From the NCBI GenBank assembly GCA_964458605.1, contig CAYWLS010000022.1, positions 9,035 through 73,034 of the forward strand: a stretch of DNA of 64,000 nucleotides. Direction: 5' to 3'. The notes beneath the pieces were generated by a model. It made no database searches and was not told where the DNA came from. It was given only the letters and a program-made list of their open reading frames with translations. The stretch's first letter is position 1. Each line of letters opens with the position of its first letter. The position numbers were made by a program, and so were the translations under genes. Origin of the DNA: JBBSNV01 sp964458605. Its GTDB lineage: Bacteria > Pseudomonadota > Alphaproteobacteria > Reyranellales > JAQSWP01. This document shows, piece by piece, positions 9,019-17,503 of the stretch.

Positions 9019-10425
9019 TTACCGCGCCTCGGCGCCGGCCGCGGCAGGCGAGCGCTCGTCCCGGCGCGCTCCCAGGCCGATGGCGAAGACCGCTGCGACC
9101 GCGAGCCAGGCGACCCGGCTCTGGTAGCGCTCGGTGGTGCCGGAAAACACGCCGCACACGAAGGCGTTTATCGCCAGGGCGGCCAGGACCAGGGCACCGA
9201 ACCCTGCAGCGCGGCGACGGCCCGCCCGGGCGAGCAGAATGGCCGACAGGACCAGCCCTGCCAGCGCGGCCAGCTGTACCGGCCGCTGGAACGGGTTGAG
9301 CAGCGCCGATAGCCGGTCGATGCCGCCATCGGCCTGGCGCGCCTCGTGGAAGCGGGCCGCCTCGTGGGGAAAGGCGATCTCGACAATACGATTGGCCTCG
9401 ATCCCCGGACGATGCAGCGATTCGCCGATGTCGATATGCACCAGCTGGCGCGCCGTGTCGGCAACGATGGCGCCCAGGTGACGCAGCGGCATGCGCGCTG
9501 CGCTGTCGAGCACGATGTGGCGCAGTTCCGGCGTCGGCGTCCATCCTCCCAGCAGCGTGAACGCCTCCGGCCTGGACCAGAGATATTCGTTGTGGCTGCG
9601 CGGCATCTGGTCCTTCAGCGCACATAGCCGCAGCGCCGGTTGCGGGCAGACCTCGGACAGATAGTCGGCCACGATTCCGTCATCGACCAGACGGCCGAAC
9701 AGGAATTGCTGGCCGCCCTGGCTGTAGTAGGGATGGCCGGCGATGCTCCACTGCACGGCCACCGCCACGACGATGCCGGCGACGGCGGCCATCGCTGCCT
9801 GGCCGATGCCGCGCCAGTTCAGGGCCAGCCGGCCCCGTCCGATAGCGGCCAGCACGACCATGCCGATCGCCAGCGGCGCGTGGCTGGGATGCAGCGCCAC
9901 GCCCAGCGCCACGACCTCCAGCAGCAGCAGCCGGCGAACCGCGCCGAATTCCCGCCCGTAGAGCATGACCAGAAGGATGGCCAGAACCATCGGACCGCCG
10001 GCGAAATCGGGCATGACCTGATCGACTGTCCACGGCAGGCCGGTCAGCGCGGCCAGGATCAGCCCCAGCGCGACCAGCCACAGCGCGCGATGGCGGGCGG
10101 CAAACGCAGCGATGGTCTCGTGCAGCACCCAACTCGCTATCAGGGCCTGCGCCGCGATCACGGGCCACAGCGACACGCCCGCGTGCAGGACATGCATCAG
10201 GACCGGATAGGTCAGGCCGCGCGGCACATATTCCTGCGGCGCGAAGGACAGGGCGATGTAGAGCGCCGAATCGGGATAGAGCAGCGGATAGCCGTTGTAG
10301 AGGGCGGGCCACAGCAGGAGCGCGGCGACCAATGTAACGGCCGCCCCATGTCCGAAGATCCGGGCCGCGCCGGTCCACGGCGTCTTGCGGAGAAGCGCCG
10401 GGCGGGAGAGGTCGGACGACGTCAT
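9019..10425 (-). CDS. polytopic membrane protein of unknown family, paralog A (GT-C-like topology)
   Basis: A 468-residue protein with roughly nine hydrophobic segments and a hydrophilic central region. I do not recognise a named family. It is a clear paralog of the next gene upstream: both share NGYPLxxxDSAxYI after TM1, a TALTGLPW-like stretch with MPDFxGG, a CPxPxxxLCAxxD loop, and a C-terminal NAxxCGVxSxxxxRYxSR. An acidic residue in the first outside loop (YPDSALYI) recalls GT-C glycosyltransferases, so a lipid-linked sugar transferase is a reasonable guess but is unproven. ATG 10425 overlaps the upstream paralog by 4 bases, and the GT2 gene lies 67 bases downstream. Confidence 0.8.
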   Translation of the reverse strand: MTSSDLSRPALLRKTPWTGAARIFGHGAAVTLVAALLLWPALYNGYPLLYPDSALYIALSFAPQEYVPRGLTYPVLMHVLHAGVSLWPVIAAQALIASWVLHETIAAFAARHRALWLVALGLILAALTGLPWTVDQVMPDFAGGPMVLAILLVMLYGREFGAVRRLLLLEVVALGVALHPSHAPLAIGMVVLAAIGRGRLALNWRGIGQAAMAAVAGIVVAVAVQWSIAGHPYYSQGGQQFLFGRLVDDGIVADYLSEVCPQPALRLCALKDQMPRSHNEYLWSRPEAFTLLGGWTPTPELRHIVLDSAARMPLRHLGAIVADTARQLVHIDIGESLHRPGIEANRIVEIAFPHEAARFHEARQADGGIDRLSALLNPFQRPVQLAALAGLVLSAILLARAGRRRAAGFGALVLAALAINAFVCGVFSGTTERYQSRVAWLAVAAVFAIGLGARRDERSPAAAGAEAR

Positions 10426-11795
10426 TGCGACCGGCCGAACCAGGGCGTGTAGAACGGGCGGGCCAGCAGGATCATGGTGCCGAGCGTGCCGATCCAGACC
10501 ATGCGGCTGCCATAGCGATCGCCGGGGTTGGACAGCACGCCGCAGATGGCGGCATTGCCCAGCACCGCCAGCGCCAGGGTCAGCGCCAGCCCCGCGCCGG
10601 CAAGATCGCGCCGTCGCCAGCGCGCCAGGCCCAGCACCGCCAGCCCGGCCATGCCGACGATGGCCGCCGGCGCATGGACCAGGTTGATTCGGGCGAAATC
10701 GAACCTGTCGCGCTGCTGCAACGCATTCATGTAGGCGGGAAGCTCGCCCGGAAAGTGCCGTGCCACGGCGACCGCCGTGGCATCGAGCTGCGACCAGGTG
10801 CCGTCGCCGGTGTCGAACTCGGCCAGCTGCGCGCCAACGTCGCGCAACGCGGCAACGAGATGCCGGAGCGGAAAGGCGGCCAGGCTGCCGCGCACGATGC
10901 GCCCGGCCTCGTCCTGCGCACCCTGCCAGCCGCCGATCTTGTCCAGCAGATTGTCGTAGGCCCACAGGAAGTCGTTGGCCGAACCGGGCAGCCGGTCGCG
11001 ATAGGCGCAAAGCTTGTAGTCCGGCGATGGGCAGACGCGATCGAGATAGGGTTTCACCAGGCCGTCCTGCATGAACCGCGCCAGCAGGAAGACATCGCCG
11101 CTCTGGCTGATGAAAGGTCGCCCGCTCGCCGCATAGTGGACCGCGACGGTGGTGCCCACGCCGCCCGCCGCAATCAGCGCCGGCAGCGCCAGGAAGGCCA
11201 GACCCGGCCTCAACCGCCGCAGCGCCAGCCAGACCAGGAGCATTGCCAGCGCCAGCCCGATGGCCAGCAGCATGAAGGTCGCATGGGCGGCCGCGGCCAT
11301 CAGCGCCACCGCGAACAGGCCGATGCGCGTCGGCCAGCCCAGCATCGGCCTGGCGAACAGCAGTGCCGCCAGCGCAAGCGCCAGCAGCCCGCCCAGGAAG
11401 TCCGGCATGATCTGGCCGGCATACCAGGGCAGGGCGGTCAGCACGGCAAGCAATGCGGTCAGGATGCAGGCGGTCCAGCTCGACGCGCCGGGCAGGAAGA
11501 CGCGCACGGCCACCACGATCACCCAGGCTGCAAGCAGGCATTGCAGCGCCACAACGATCCACAGGCTGGCGAGGGGATGGGCCGGCAGCAGCACCAGCGC
11601 ATAGGGCATGGTGCGGTAGATCACCGGCTGCAGGGTGAACGACATGTCGATGTAATCGGCCGAGTCGTAGAACACCAGCGGGTAGCCATTGACCAGCGCC
11701 GGCGCCGCCAGCAGGACGGCCGAGACGAGGGTGGCGAGGGCGGTCGACAGCGACTTGGACGGCAAGGCGGCTCCGGCGCAGGACGGTCGGTCCAT
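10422..11795 (-). CDS. polytopic membrane protein of unknown family, paralog B (GT-C-like topology)
   Basis: A 457-residue paralog of the downstream gene and first gene of the five-gene operon. It keeps the shared signature NGYPLVFYDSADYI, TALPWYAGQIMPDFLGG, CPSPDYKLCAYRD and NAAICGVLSNPGDRYGSRM. The two Cys of the CPxPxxxLC loop are conserved in both copies, suggesting an extracytoplasmic disulfide. The start is set at ATG 11795; an in-frame TTG at 11822 is a weaker option. The gene faces away from the GH17 gene, and the 97 bases between them must carry both promoters. Function is unknown, and context suggests envelope glycan or lipid modification. Confidence 0.8.
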   Translation of the reverse strand: MDRPSCAGAALPSKSLSTALATLVSAVLLAAPALVNGYPLVFYDSADYIDMSFTLQPVIYRTMPYALVLLPAHPLASLWIVVALQCLLAAWVIVVAVRVFLPGASSWTACILTALLAVLTALPWYAGQIMPDFLGGLLALALAALLFARPMLGWPTRIGLFAVALMAAAAHATFMLLAIGLALAMLLVWLALRRLRPGLAFLALPALIAAGGVGTTVAVHYAASGRPFISQSGDVFLLARFMQDGLVKPYLDRVCPSPDYKLCAYRDRLPGSANDFLWAYDNLLDKIGGWQGAQDEAGRIVRGSLAAFPLRHLVAALRDVGAQLAEFDTGDGTWSQLDATAVAVARHFPGELPAYMNALQQRDRFDFARINLVHAPAAIVGMAGLAVLGLARWRRRDLAGAGLALTLALAVLGNAAICGVLSNPGDRYGSRMVWIGTLGTMILLARPFYTPWFGRSQ

Positions 11796-11892
11796 AGTGA
11801 GTGGCCGCGCCGCGGCCGGCAAGCCGGCAATACGTTGCCGGGCCGGCGAAATATTCTGCCTAAGTGCCAGCGAGGTCTGCTAAAAATCGGTC

Positions 11893-13773
11893 ATGCGGAT
11901 AGTTGTTCTGGCGGCGGCGCTGCTCTTGGCGGCGGGCGCCAATTTCCTGGTCTGGTGGCTGCCCAACCGTCCGGTGGAGATCGCCGGCAGCCAGGTCGAG
12001 CCGCCGCGCAGCGTGTCCTTCTCGCCCTATCGCCGCGGGCAGAGCCCGCTGACCATGGACTATCCGACGCCCGGCGAGATCGCCGCCGACATGAAGCTGC
12101 TGTCGCAATACGGCGTGAAGTCGCTGCGCACCTATACCTCGCTCGAGGGCATGGAGATCGTGCCGCGACTGGCCGGCTCGATGGGCCTGAAGGTGATCCA
12201 CAGCGCCTGGCTGTCGGGCAGTCCGCTGCTCAATGCCCAGGAGATCACCGCGCTGATCGACGCGGCCAACCGCTACCCCGACGCCATCGATCGCGTCATC
12301 GTCGGCAACGAAGTGTTGCTGCGCAACGACCTGAAGATCGACGAGCTGATCACCTTCATCCGCCGCGTGAAGTCGTCGGTGCGCCAGCCGGTGTCCTACG
12401 CCGATGTGTGGGAGAAGTGGATCGAAAATACCGAGCTGGCCAACGAAGTCGACTTCATCACCATCCACATCCTGCCGTATTGGGAAAACGATCCGATCGG
12501 CATCGATCGCATCCGCCAGCACATCCTGGACGTCTACAACCTGGTCAAGGCGCGTTTCCCCAACAAGCCGATCCTGATCGGCGAGACCGGCTGGCCGAGC
12601 GATGGCCGGATGCGGGCCGATGCGCGTCCGGGGCTGGTCGAGCGCGTGCGCTTCGAGGCGATCTTCCGCCAGCTCGCCAAGGAGCAGGGCTTCGACTACA
12701 ACATGATCGAGGCCTTCGACCAGCCGTGGAAGAGCTTGCTGGAAGGTACGGTGGGCGAGAGTTGGGGCGTGTTCGATGCCGATCGCCTGGCCAAGTTCAG
12801 GTCCGGCGAGCCGGTCAGCGCCGATCCGCTGTGGCTGGTGAAGTTCCTGGCCTCCACCGCAATGGCCGCCGTCCTGGCGACCGCCTTCGCGGCGCGGCGG
12901 ACGTCCATGTCAGGCGGTCGCATCCTGGTATTTGCGCTGTTCGCCCAGGCCATTGCCAGCACCTTGGTGTTCGGCCTGGCCATCGACCTGCAGCGCAGCC
13001 TGCCGCTGGCCGGGCTGGCGGCCAATGTGGTCGAGCACGCCGCGGCGAAGCTGTTCTCCCAGCCGGGCGCGGCGTTCGATCTGATCTGGCGCTATTCGTT
13101 CTATGGCCTGCGCGTCGTCGGCACGGCCTTCTGGGCGGTCCTGGGCGCCATGTTTGCAGGATTCCTGCTGCGCGGCATCGGCGACAGCCTGGCCGGGGAG
13201 GCGCCGGTGCCGGAGCGGGTGCGGCGCGTGCGCGGCAGCGTGGCCCGCGCCCTGGGCAATGGTCTGCTGCGCGCTTTCGTCCGGCCGGTGCTGACCCTGC
13301 AGATGCTGTTCCTGGTCTTTACGCTTCTGGCCGTGTGGCATAGCTGGGCATTGATGCTCGATGGCCGCTATCGCGATTTCCCGATCGGCAATTACTGGCT
13401 GCCTGCCGGAGTGCTGCTGGCGTGGAAGCTTCTCACGCTGTTCAGGCCGTCGCCGCACGCGCCGACGCGCCACCGCCTGGCGGAAGCGCTGTCGTTCGGC
13501 CGACTCTATGGGCTAGTGGGCAGCGCGCCGTCGGCCGGCCTGTCGCCAGGCTACACGCGCCTGGGGCCGATCTGGCCGGAATTGCTGCTGATCGTCGGGT
13601 TGCTCGGCGGCGCGCTGGGCATCGTGCTGGTCGAGAGCGCGCTCAATCGCGAAGCGCAGCTATGGGCCGCGTTGACGGTGTCGATGGCGCTGCCCTATCT
13701 GGCCACGGTGCGCCTGTCGCTGGCCTTGCCGCTGGCCGAGCGCCCGCCCGAGTCTTTCACCGGAAAATGGTAA
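11893..13773 (+). CDS. GH17-family beta-glucan hydrolase/transglycosylase-like membrane protein
   Basis: A 626-residue protein with one N-terminal membrane anchor, a GH17 domain (about residues 40-310) exposed to the periplasm, and a C-terminal half with about eight hydrophobic segments. Both GH17 catalytic acids are present: acid/base E140 in IVGNEVLLR and nucleophile E231 in LIGETGWPS. Similar GH17 domains occur in Ndv-type cyclic beta-glucan systems, but there they are often fused to a GT2 domain, which is absent here. It may trim or re-link periplasmic beta-glucans made elsewhere. It is divergent from the glycosyltransferase operon at 7.2-11.8 kb, and coxG follows 28 bases downstream on the same strand. 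Confidence 0.85.
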   Translation: MRIVVLAAALLLAAGANFLVWWLPNRPVEIAGSQVEPPRSVSFSPYRRGQSPLTMDYPTPGEIAADMKLLSQYGVKSLRTYTSLEGMEIVPRLAGSMGLKVIHSAWLSGSPLLNAQEITALIDAANRYPDAIDRVIVGNEVLLRNDLKIDELITFIRRVKSSVRQPVSYADVWEKWIENTELANEVDFITIHILPYWENDPIGIDRIRQHILDVYNLVKARFPNKPILIGETGWPSDGRMRADARPGLVERVRFEAIFRQLAKEQGFDYNMIEAFDQPWKSLLEGTVGESWGVFDADRLAKFRSGEPVSADPLWLVKFLASTAMAAVLATAFAARRTSMSGGRILVFALFAQAIASTLVFGLAIDLQRSLPLAGLAANVVEHAAAKLFSQPGAAFDLIWRYSFYGLRVVGTAFWAVLGAMFAGFLLRGIGDSLAGEAPVPERVRRVRGSVARALGNGLLRAFVRPVLTLQMLFLVFTLLAVWHSWALMLDGRYRDFPIGNYWLPAGVLLAWKLLTLFRPSPHAPTRHRLAEALSFGRLYGLVGSAPSAGLSPGYTRLGPIWPELLLIVGLLGGALGIVLVESALNREAQLWAALTVSMALPYLATVRLSLALPLAERPPESFTGKW

Positions 13774-13801
13774 CGTTGCGCGCCGCAGAGGAGGAATCGC
13801 C

Positions 13802-14458
13802 ATGGACATGACCGGAGAATATCGCATCGCCGCGCCGCGCGAGGCGGTCTGGGCGGGGCTCAACGATCCGGCCATCCTCCAGGCTTGCATTCCCGGCTGC
13901 GAAACGCTGGAGAAGACCGGCGACAACGAGTTCAAGGCCACCGTCCGCATCAAGATCGGCCCGGTCAGCGCGCGCTTCGGCGGCAAGGTGACCCTGACCG
14001 ATCTCGACCCGCCCAACGGCTATCGCATCGTCGGCGAGGGCAGCGGCGGCGCGGCGGGATTCGCCAAGGGCGGCGCCACCGTCAAGCTGGAGAGCGAGGG
14101 TGCCGACACCATCCTGCGCTACACCGCCGACGCCCAGGTGGGCGGCAAGCTGGCCCAGGTCGGCTCGCGGCTGATCGAGGGCACCTCCAACAAGCTGGCC
14201 GGGGAATTCTTTTCCGCCTTCGCCGAAAAAGTACAGGCCAACGCCGCCGCCGACGCGCCGCCGCCGGCCGGCGTGTCGGCCGCCGCCAATGCTGCGGCGT
14301 CTTCCGCGGCCGCCGCTGCCGCGGTGTCGCCGCCGCAACCGGTTCCGGTGCCGGCCGCCGCGGCGCCGGCGCCGCGCGCGTCGGCCAACTGGCGGCCCTG
14401 GTTTCTGGCGGTCGGCGTGGTCGCGCTCGCCGTCATCGCCTATCTGCTGGTCCGGTGA
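13802..14458 (+). CDS. coxG: CO dehydrogenase accessory protein CoxG (SRPBCC fold, C-terminal membrane anchor)
   Basis: A 218-residue CoxG homolog. The N-terminal 150 residues form the SRPBCC domain with the family start GEYRIAAPREAVWAGLNDPAILQACIPG written here in part: IPGCETLEK and KIGPVSARFGGKVTL are visible. A low-complexity Ala/Pro linker then leads to a single C-terminal helix (FLAVGVVALAVIAYLL). In Afipia, CoxG recruits CO dehydrogenase to the membrane, and newer work links it to quinone delivery, so an anchor role fits. The start ATG 13802 follows GAGGAGGAAT. A perfect 11-base tandem duplication (GTCCGGTGAG core, 14449-14472) spans the stop codon. coxSLM follow after 168 bases, which contain direct repeats of GTCCG and may hold a separate promoter. 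Confidence 0.9.
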   Translation: MDMTGEYRIAAPREAVWAGLNDPAILQACIPGCETLEKTGDNEFKATVRIKIGPVSARFGGKVTLTDLDPPNGYRIVGEGSGGAAGFAKGGATVKLESEGADTILRYTADAQVGGKLAQVGSRLIEGTSNKLAGEFFSAFAEKVQANAAADAPPPAGVSAAANAAASSAAAAAAVSPPQPVPVPAAAAPAPRASANWRPWFLAVGVVALAVIAYLLVR

Positions 14459-14626
14459 GTGGTCCGGTGAGCTGGGCGGTTTCGCCCGCGTAACCGGCTT
14501 GTTGCTTGACCCCGGCAGGGGAAAGGGAAAGACTTTTACCGCTGTCCGACAAAACGTCCGTCAGTGACGGGGACGGCGCATGGCGTAGGCGCATATGGCG
14601 CTTGGTGTGATCAGAGGGAGGATTTC

Positions 14627-15109
14627 ATGTCGCTGACCGTAAATATGACGGTGAACGGCAAAGCGGTCAGCGGGACCGTCGAGCCGCGCACTTTGCTGGT
14701 GCAATTCCTGCGGGAAAATCTCGGGCTCACCGGCACGCATGTCGGCTGCGACACAAGCCAGTGCGGCGCTTGCGTCGTCGATGTCGACGGCAAGTCGATC
14801 AAGTCCTGCACCATCTTCGCCGTGCGCGCCGACGGCGCCAAGGTCACCACCATCGAAGGCCTGGCCGACGGCACGACGCTTCATCCGATGCAGGAGGCGT
14901 TCCGCGAGAACCACGGCTTGCAATGCGGCTTCTGCACGCCAGGCATGGTGATGAGCGCGATCGACCTGGTGAAGCGCCACAACTACCAGCTCGACGAAGC
15001 CACGGTGCGGCACGGCCTGGAGGGCAATCTGTGCCGCTGCACCGGCTACCATAACATCGTCAAGGCGGTGCTGGCCGGCGCCAAGGCCATGCAAGCCAAG
15101 GGGGTGTAG
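14627..15109 (+). CDS. coxS: CoxS: small iron-sulfur subunit of a CO dehydrogenase-type molybdenum hydroxylase
   Basis: A 160-residue subunit with two [2Fe-2S] clusters that passes electrons from the Mo site to FAD. The plant-ferredoxin-type cluster uses C41, C46, C49 and C61 (GCDTSQCGACVVD, then SC). The four-helix-bundle cluster uses C100, C103, C136 and C138 (CGFC and CRC). All eight ligands are present. ATG 14627 has an excellent GAGGGAGGA site. coxL begins 2 bases after the stop, giving the S-L-M order found in form II operons (form I is M-S-L). Confidence 0.96.
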   Translation: MSLTVNMTVNGKAVSGTVEPRTLLVQFLRENLGLTGTHVGCDTSQCGACVVDVDGKSIKSCTIFAVRADGAKVTTIEGLADGTTLHPMQEAFRENHGLQCGFCTPGMVMSAIDLVKRHNYQLDEATVRHGLEGNLCRCTGYHNIVKAVLAGAKAMQAKGV

Positions 15110-15111
15110 CC

Positions 15112-17493
15112 ATGACCTCTACCGGCATCGGTGCCCGCGTTCCCCGCAAGGAGGACCAGCGGTTTCTCACCGGCAACGGCCACTACACCGACGACATGGT
15201 GCGCGGCCGCCAGACCTACGCCTATTTCCTGCGCTCGCCGCATGCCCATGCCCGGATCAGGAGCATCGACGTCGCCGCGGCGAAAGCGGCGCCCGGCGTG
15301 CTGGCCGTGTTCACCGGCAAGGATATCGCCGACGCCAAGGTCGGCAGCCTGATCTGCGGCTGGGTGGTCAAGGACAAGCACGGCCAGCCGCACAAGGCGC
15401 CGGCGCATCCGGCGCTGGCGCTCGACACGGTGCGCCATGTCGGCGATCAGGTGGCCATGGTGGTGGCCGAGACGCTGGCGCAGGCCAAGGATGCAGCCGA
15501 ACAGATCGTGGTCGACTACGAGGTGCTGCCCTCGGTAGTCAATCCGGCCAAGGCGCTCGACAAGGGCGCGCCGCAGGTGCATGCCGATGTCGAGGGCAAC
15601 CTCTGCTACGACTGGGAGCTGGGCGACAAGGCGGCGGTCGATGCCGCTTTCGCCAAGGCAGCCCATGTCGCCAAGATCGACCTGATCAACAACCGGCTGA
15701 TCCCCAACGCCATGGAGCCGCGCGCCGCGGCGGCGGAATACGACAAGGGCACCGGCCAATACACCTTGTGGACCACCTCGCAGAATCCGCATGTCACCCG
15801 GCTGGTGCTGTCGGCCTTCGTGCTGGGCATCCCCGAACACAAGCTGCGTGTCGTCGCGCCCGACGTGGGCGGCGGCTTCGGTTCGAAGATCTTCATCTAC
15901 GCCGAAGAGACCCTGCTGACCTGGGCCAGCTCGCGGGTCGGCCGGCCGATCAAGTGGGTGGCCGAGCGCAGCGAATCGTTCCTGACCGATGCGCATGGGC
16001 GCGACCACGTCACCCATGCCGAACTGGCGATGGACAAGGACGGCAAGTTCCTGGCGCTCAAGGTCGATACCATAGCCAATATGGGCGCCTATCTGTCGAC
16101 CTTCGCCACCGCGGTGCCGACCTATCTCTACGGCACCTTGCTGGCAGGGCAGTACACCACGCCGGCCATCCATGTGAACGTACGCTCGGTGTTCACCAAC
16201 ACCGCGCCGGTCGACGCCTATCGCGGTGCCGGCCGCCCGGAAGCCACCTTCGTGGTCGAACGCATCGTCGACGAAGCAGCGCGGGTCATGAAGATGGATC
16301 CGGTGGAGATCCGCAAGCGCAACTTCGTGCCGCCCGATGCCTTCCCGTACCAGACGCCGGTTGCGCTGACCTATGACTCCGGCAACTACGTGCCGATCAT
16401 CGACGAGGCCTGCCGGATCGCCGACTATGCCGGGTTCGAGAAGCGCCGCGCCGAAGCCAAGGCGCGCGGCAAGATCCGCGGCATCGGCATCTCGGCCTAT
16501 ATCGAGGCCTGCGGACTGGCGCCGTCGGCGGTGGTCGGCTCGCTGGGCGCGGGCGTCGGCCAATGGGAATCGGCGCAGATCCGATTCAATCCGACCGGCA
16601 ACGTGCAGATCTACACCGGCTCGCACAGCCACGGCCAGGGTCACGAGACCACCTTCGCCCAGATCGTGTCGGACAAGCTGGGCGTGCCGCTCGACCAGAT
16701 CGAGATCGTCCACGGCGACACCGCCTCGGTACCGTTCGGCATGGGCACTTATGGCAGCCGCTCGCTGGCGGTGGGCGGCTCGGCCATCATGAAGGCGGCC
16801 GACAAGATCATCGCCAAGGGCAAGAAGATCGCCGCCCATCTGCTGGAAGCGTCGGCCGCTGATATCGAGTTCAAGGACGGGGTGTTCTCCGTCGCCGGCA
16901 CCGACAAGCAGGTGCCGCTGGGCGGGGTGGTGTTCTCGGCCTACGTGCCGCACAACTATCCGCTCAACGAGCTCGAGCCGGGCATGGACGAGAACGCCTT
17001 CTACGATCCGTCCAACTTCACCTATCCCGCCGGCGTGCATGTCTGCGAGCTGGAGATCGATCCCGACACCGGCACCACCGAGATCGTCAACTTCACGGCG
17101 GTCGACGATTTCGGCAACATCGTCAACCCGATGATCGTCGAAGGCCAGGTCCAGGGCGGCATCGCCCAGGGCGTCGGCCAGGCGCTGCTGGAGGGCGCGG
17201 TCTACAACCAGGACGGCCAGCTCGTGTCGGGCTCGTACATGGACTATTCCATGCCGCGCGCCCACGACCTGCCCAGCTTCAAGCTGGGCTACAAGCACAC
17301 GCCCTGTCCGCACAACCCGCTGGGCGTGAAGGGCTGCGGCGAGGCCGGCGCCATCGCCGCCCCGGCGGCGGTGATCAACGCCGTCATGAACGCGCTGACG
17401 CCGCTGGGCGTGCGCAACATCGACATGCCGGCGACGCCGCAGAAGGTGTGGTCGGCGATCCAGAACGCTGCGATGAAACAGGCCGCGGAATAG
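15112..17493 (+). CDS. coxL: CoxL: molybdopterin large subunit, form II CO dehydrogenase / aldehyde oxidoreductase type
   Basis: A 793-residue xanthine-oxidase-family subunit carrying the Mo cofactor. It holds DVGGGFGSK, the active-site loop AYRGAGR (residues 369-375) and the C-terminal KGCGEAG with the catalytic Glu at 744. Form I enzymes, the proven CO oxidisers, have AYxCSFR, where the Cys binds copper. This protein has Gly-Ala-Gly instead, so it belongs to form II and probably lacks the Mo-S-Cu site. It may oxidise aldehydes, aromatics or other substrates; CO oxidation is disputed for this form. It lies 2 bases after coxS and 10 bases before coxM. Confidence 0.95.
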   Translation: MTSTGIGARVPRKEDQRFLTGNGHYTDDMVRGRQTYAYFLRSPHAHARIRSIDVAAAKAAPGVLAVFTGKDIADAKVGSLICGWVVKDKHGQPHKAPAHPALALDTVRHVGDQVAMVVAETLAQAKDAAEQIVVDYEVLPSVVNPAKALDKGAPQVHADVEGNLCYDWELGDKAAVDAAFAKAAHVAKIDLINNRLIPNAMEPRAAAAEYDKGTGQYTLWTTSQNPHVTRLVLSAFVLGIPEHKLRVVAPDVGGGFGSKIFIYAEETLLTWASSRVGRPIKWVAERSESFLTDAHGRDHVTHAELAMDKDGKFLALKVDTIANMGAYLSTFATAVPTYLYGTLLAGQYTTPAIHVNVRSVFTNTAPVDAYRGAGRPEATFVVERIVDEAARVMKMDPVEIRKRNFVPPDAFPYQTPVALTYDSGNYVPIIDEACRIADYAGFEKRRAEAKARGKIRGIGISAYIEACGLAPSAVVGSLGAGVGQWESAQIRFNPTGNVQIYTGSHSHGQGHETTFAQIVSDKLGVPLDQIEIVHGDTASVPFGMGTYGSRSLAVGGSAIMKAADKIIAKGKKIAAHLLEASAADIEFKDGVFSVAGTDKQVPLGGVVFSAYVPHNYPLNELEPGMDENAFYDPSNFTYPAGVHVCELEIDPDTGTTEIVNFTAVDDFGNIVNPMIVEGQVQGGIAQGVGQALLEGAVYNQDGQLVSGSYMDYSMPRAHDLPSFKLGYKHTPCPHNPLGVKGCGEAGAIAAPAAVINAVMNALTPLGVRNIDMPATPQKVWSAIQNAAMKQAAE

Positions 17494-17503
17494 GGAGGCC
17501 ACG

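Noticed and set aside
14449..14472. The 11-base tandem duplication at the end of coxG as a functional element
   Set aside because: It only repeats the last codons and stop; nothing suggests more than a slippage event.
15112..17493. A form I, CO-oxidising CO dehydrogenase
   Set aside because: The active-site loop is AYRGAGR rather than AYxCSFR and the gene order is S-L-M, so it is form II.
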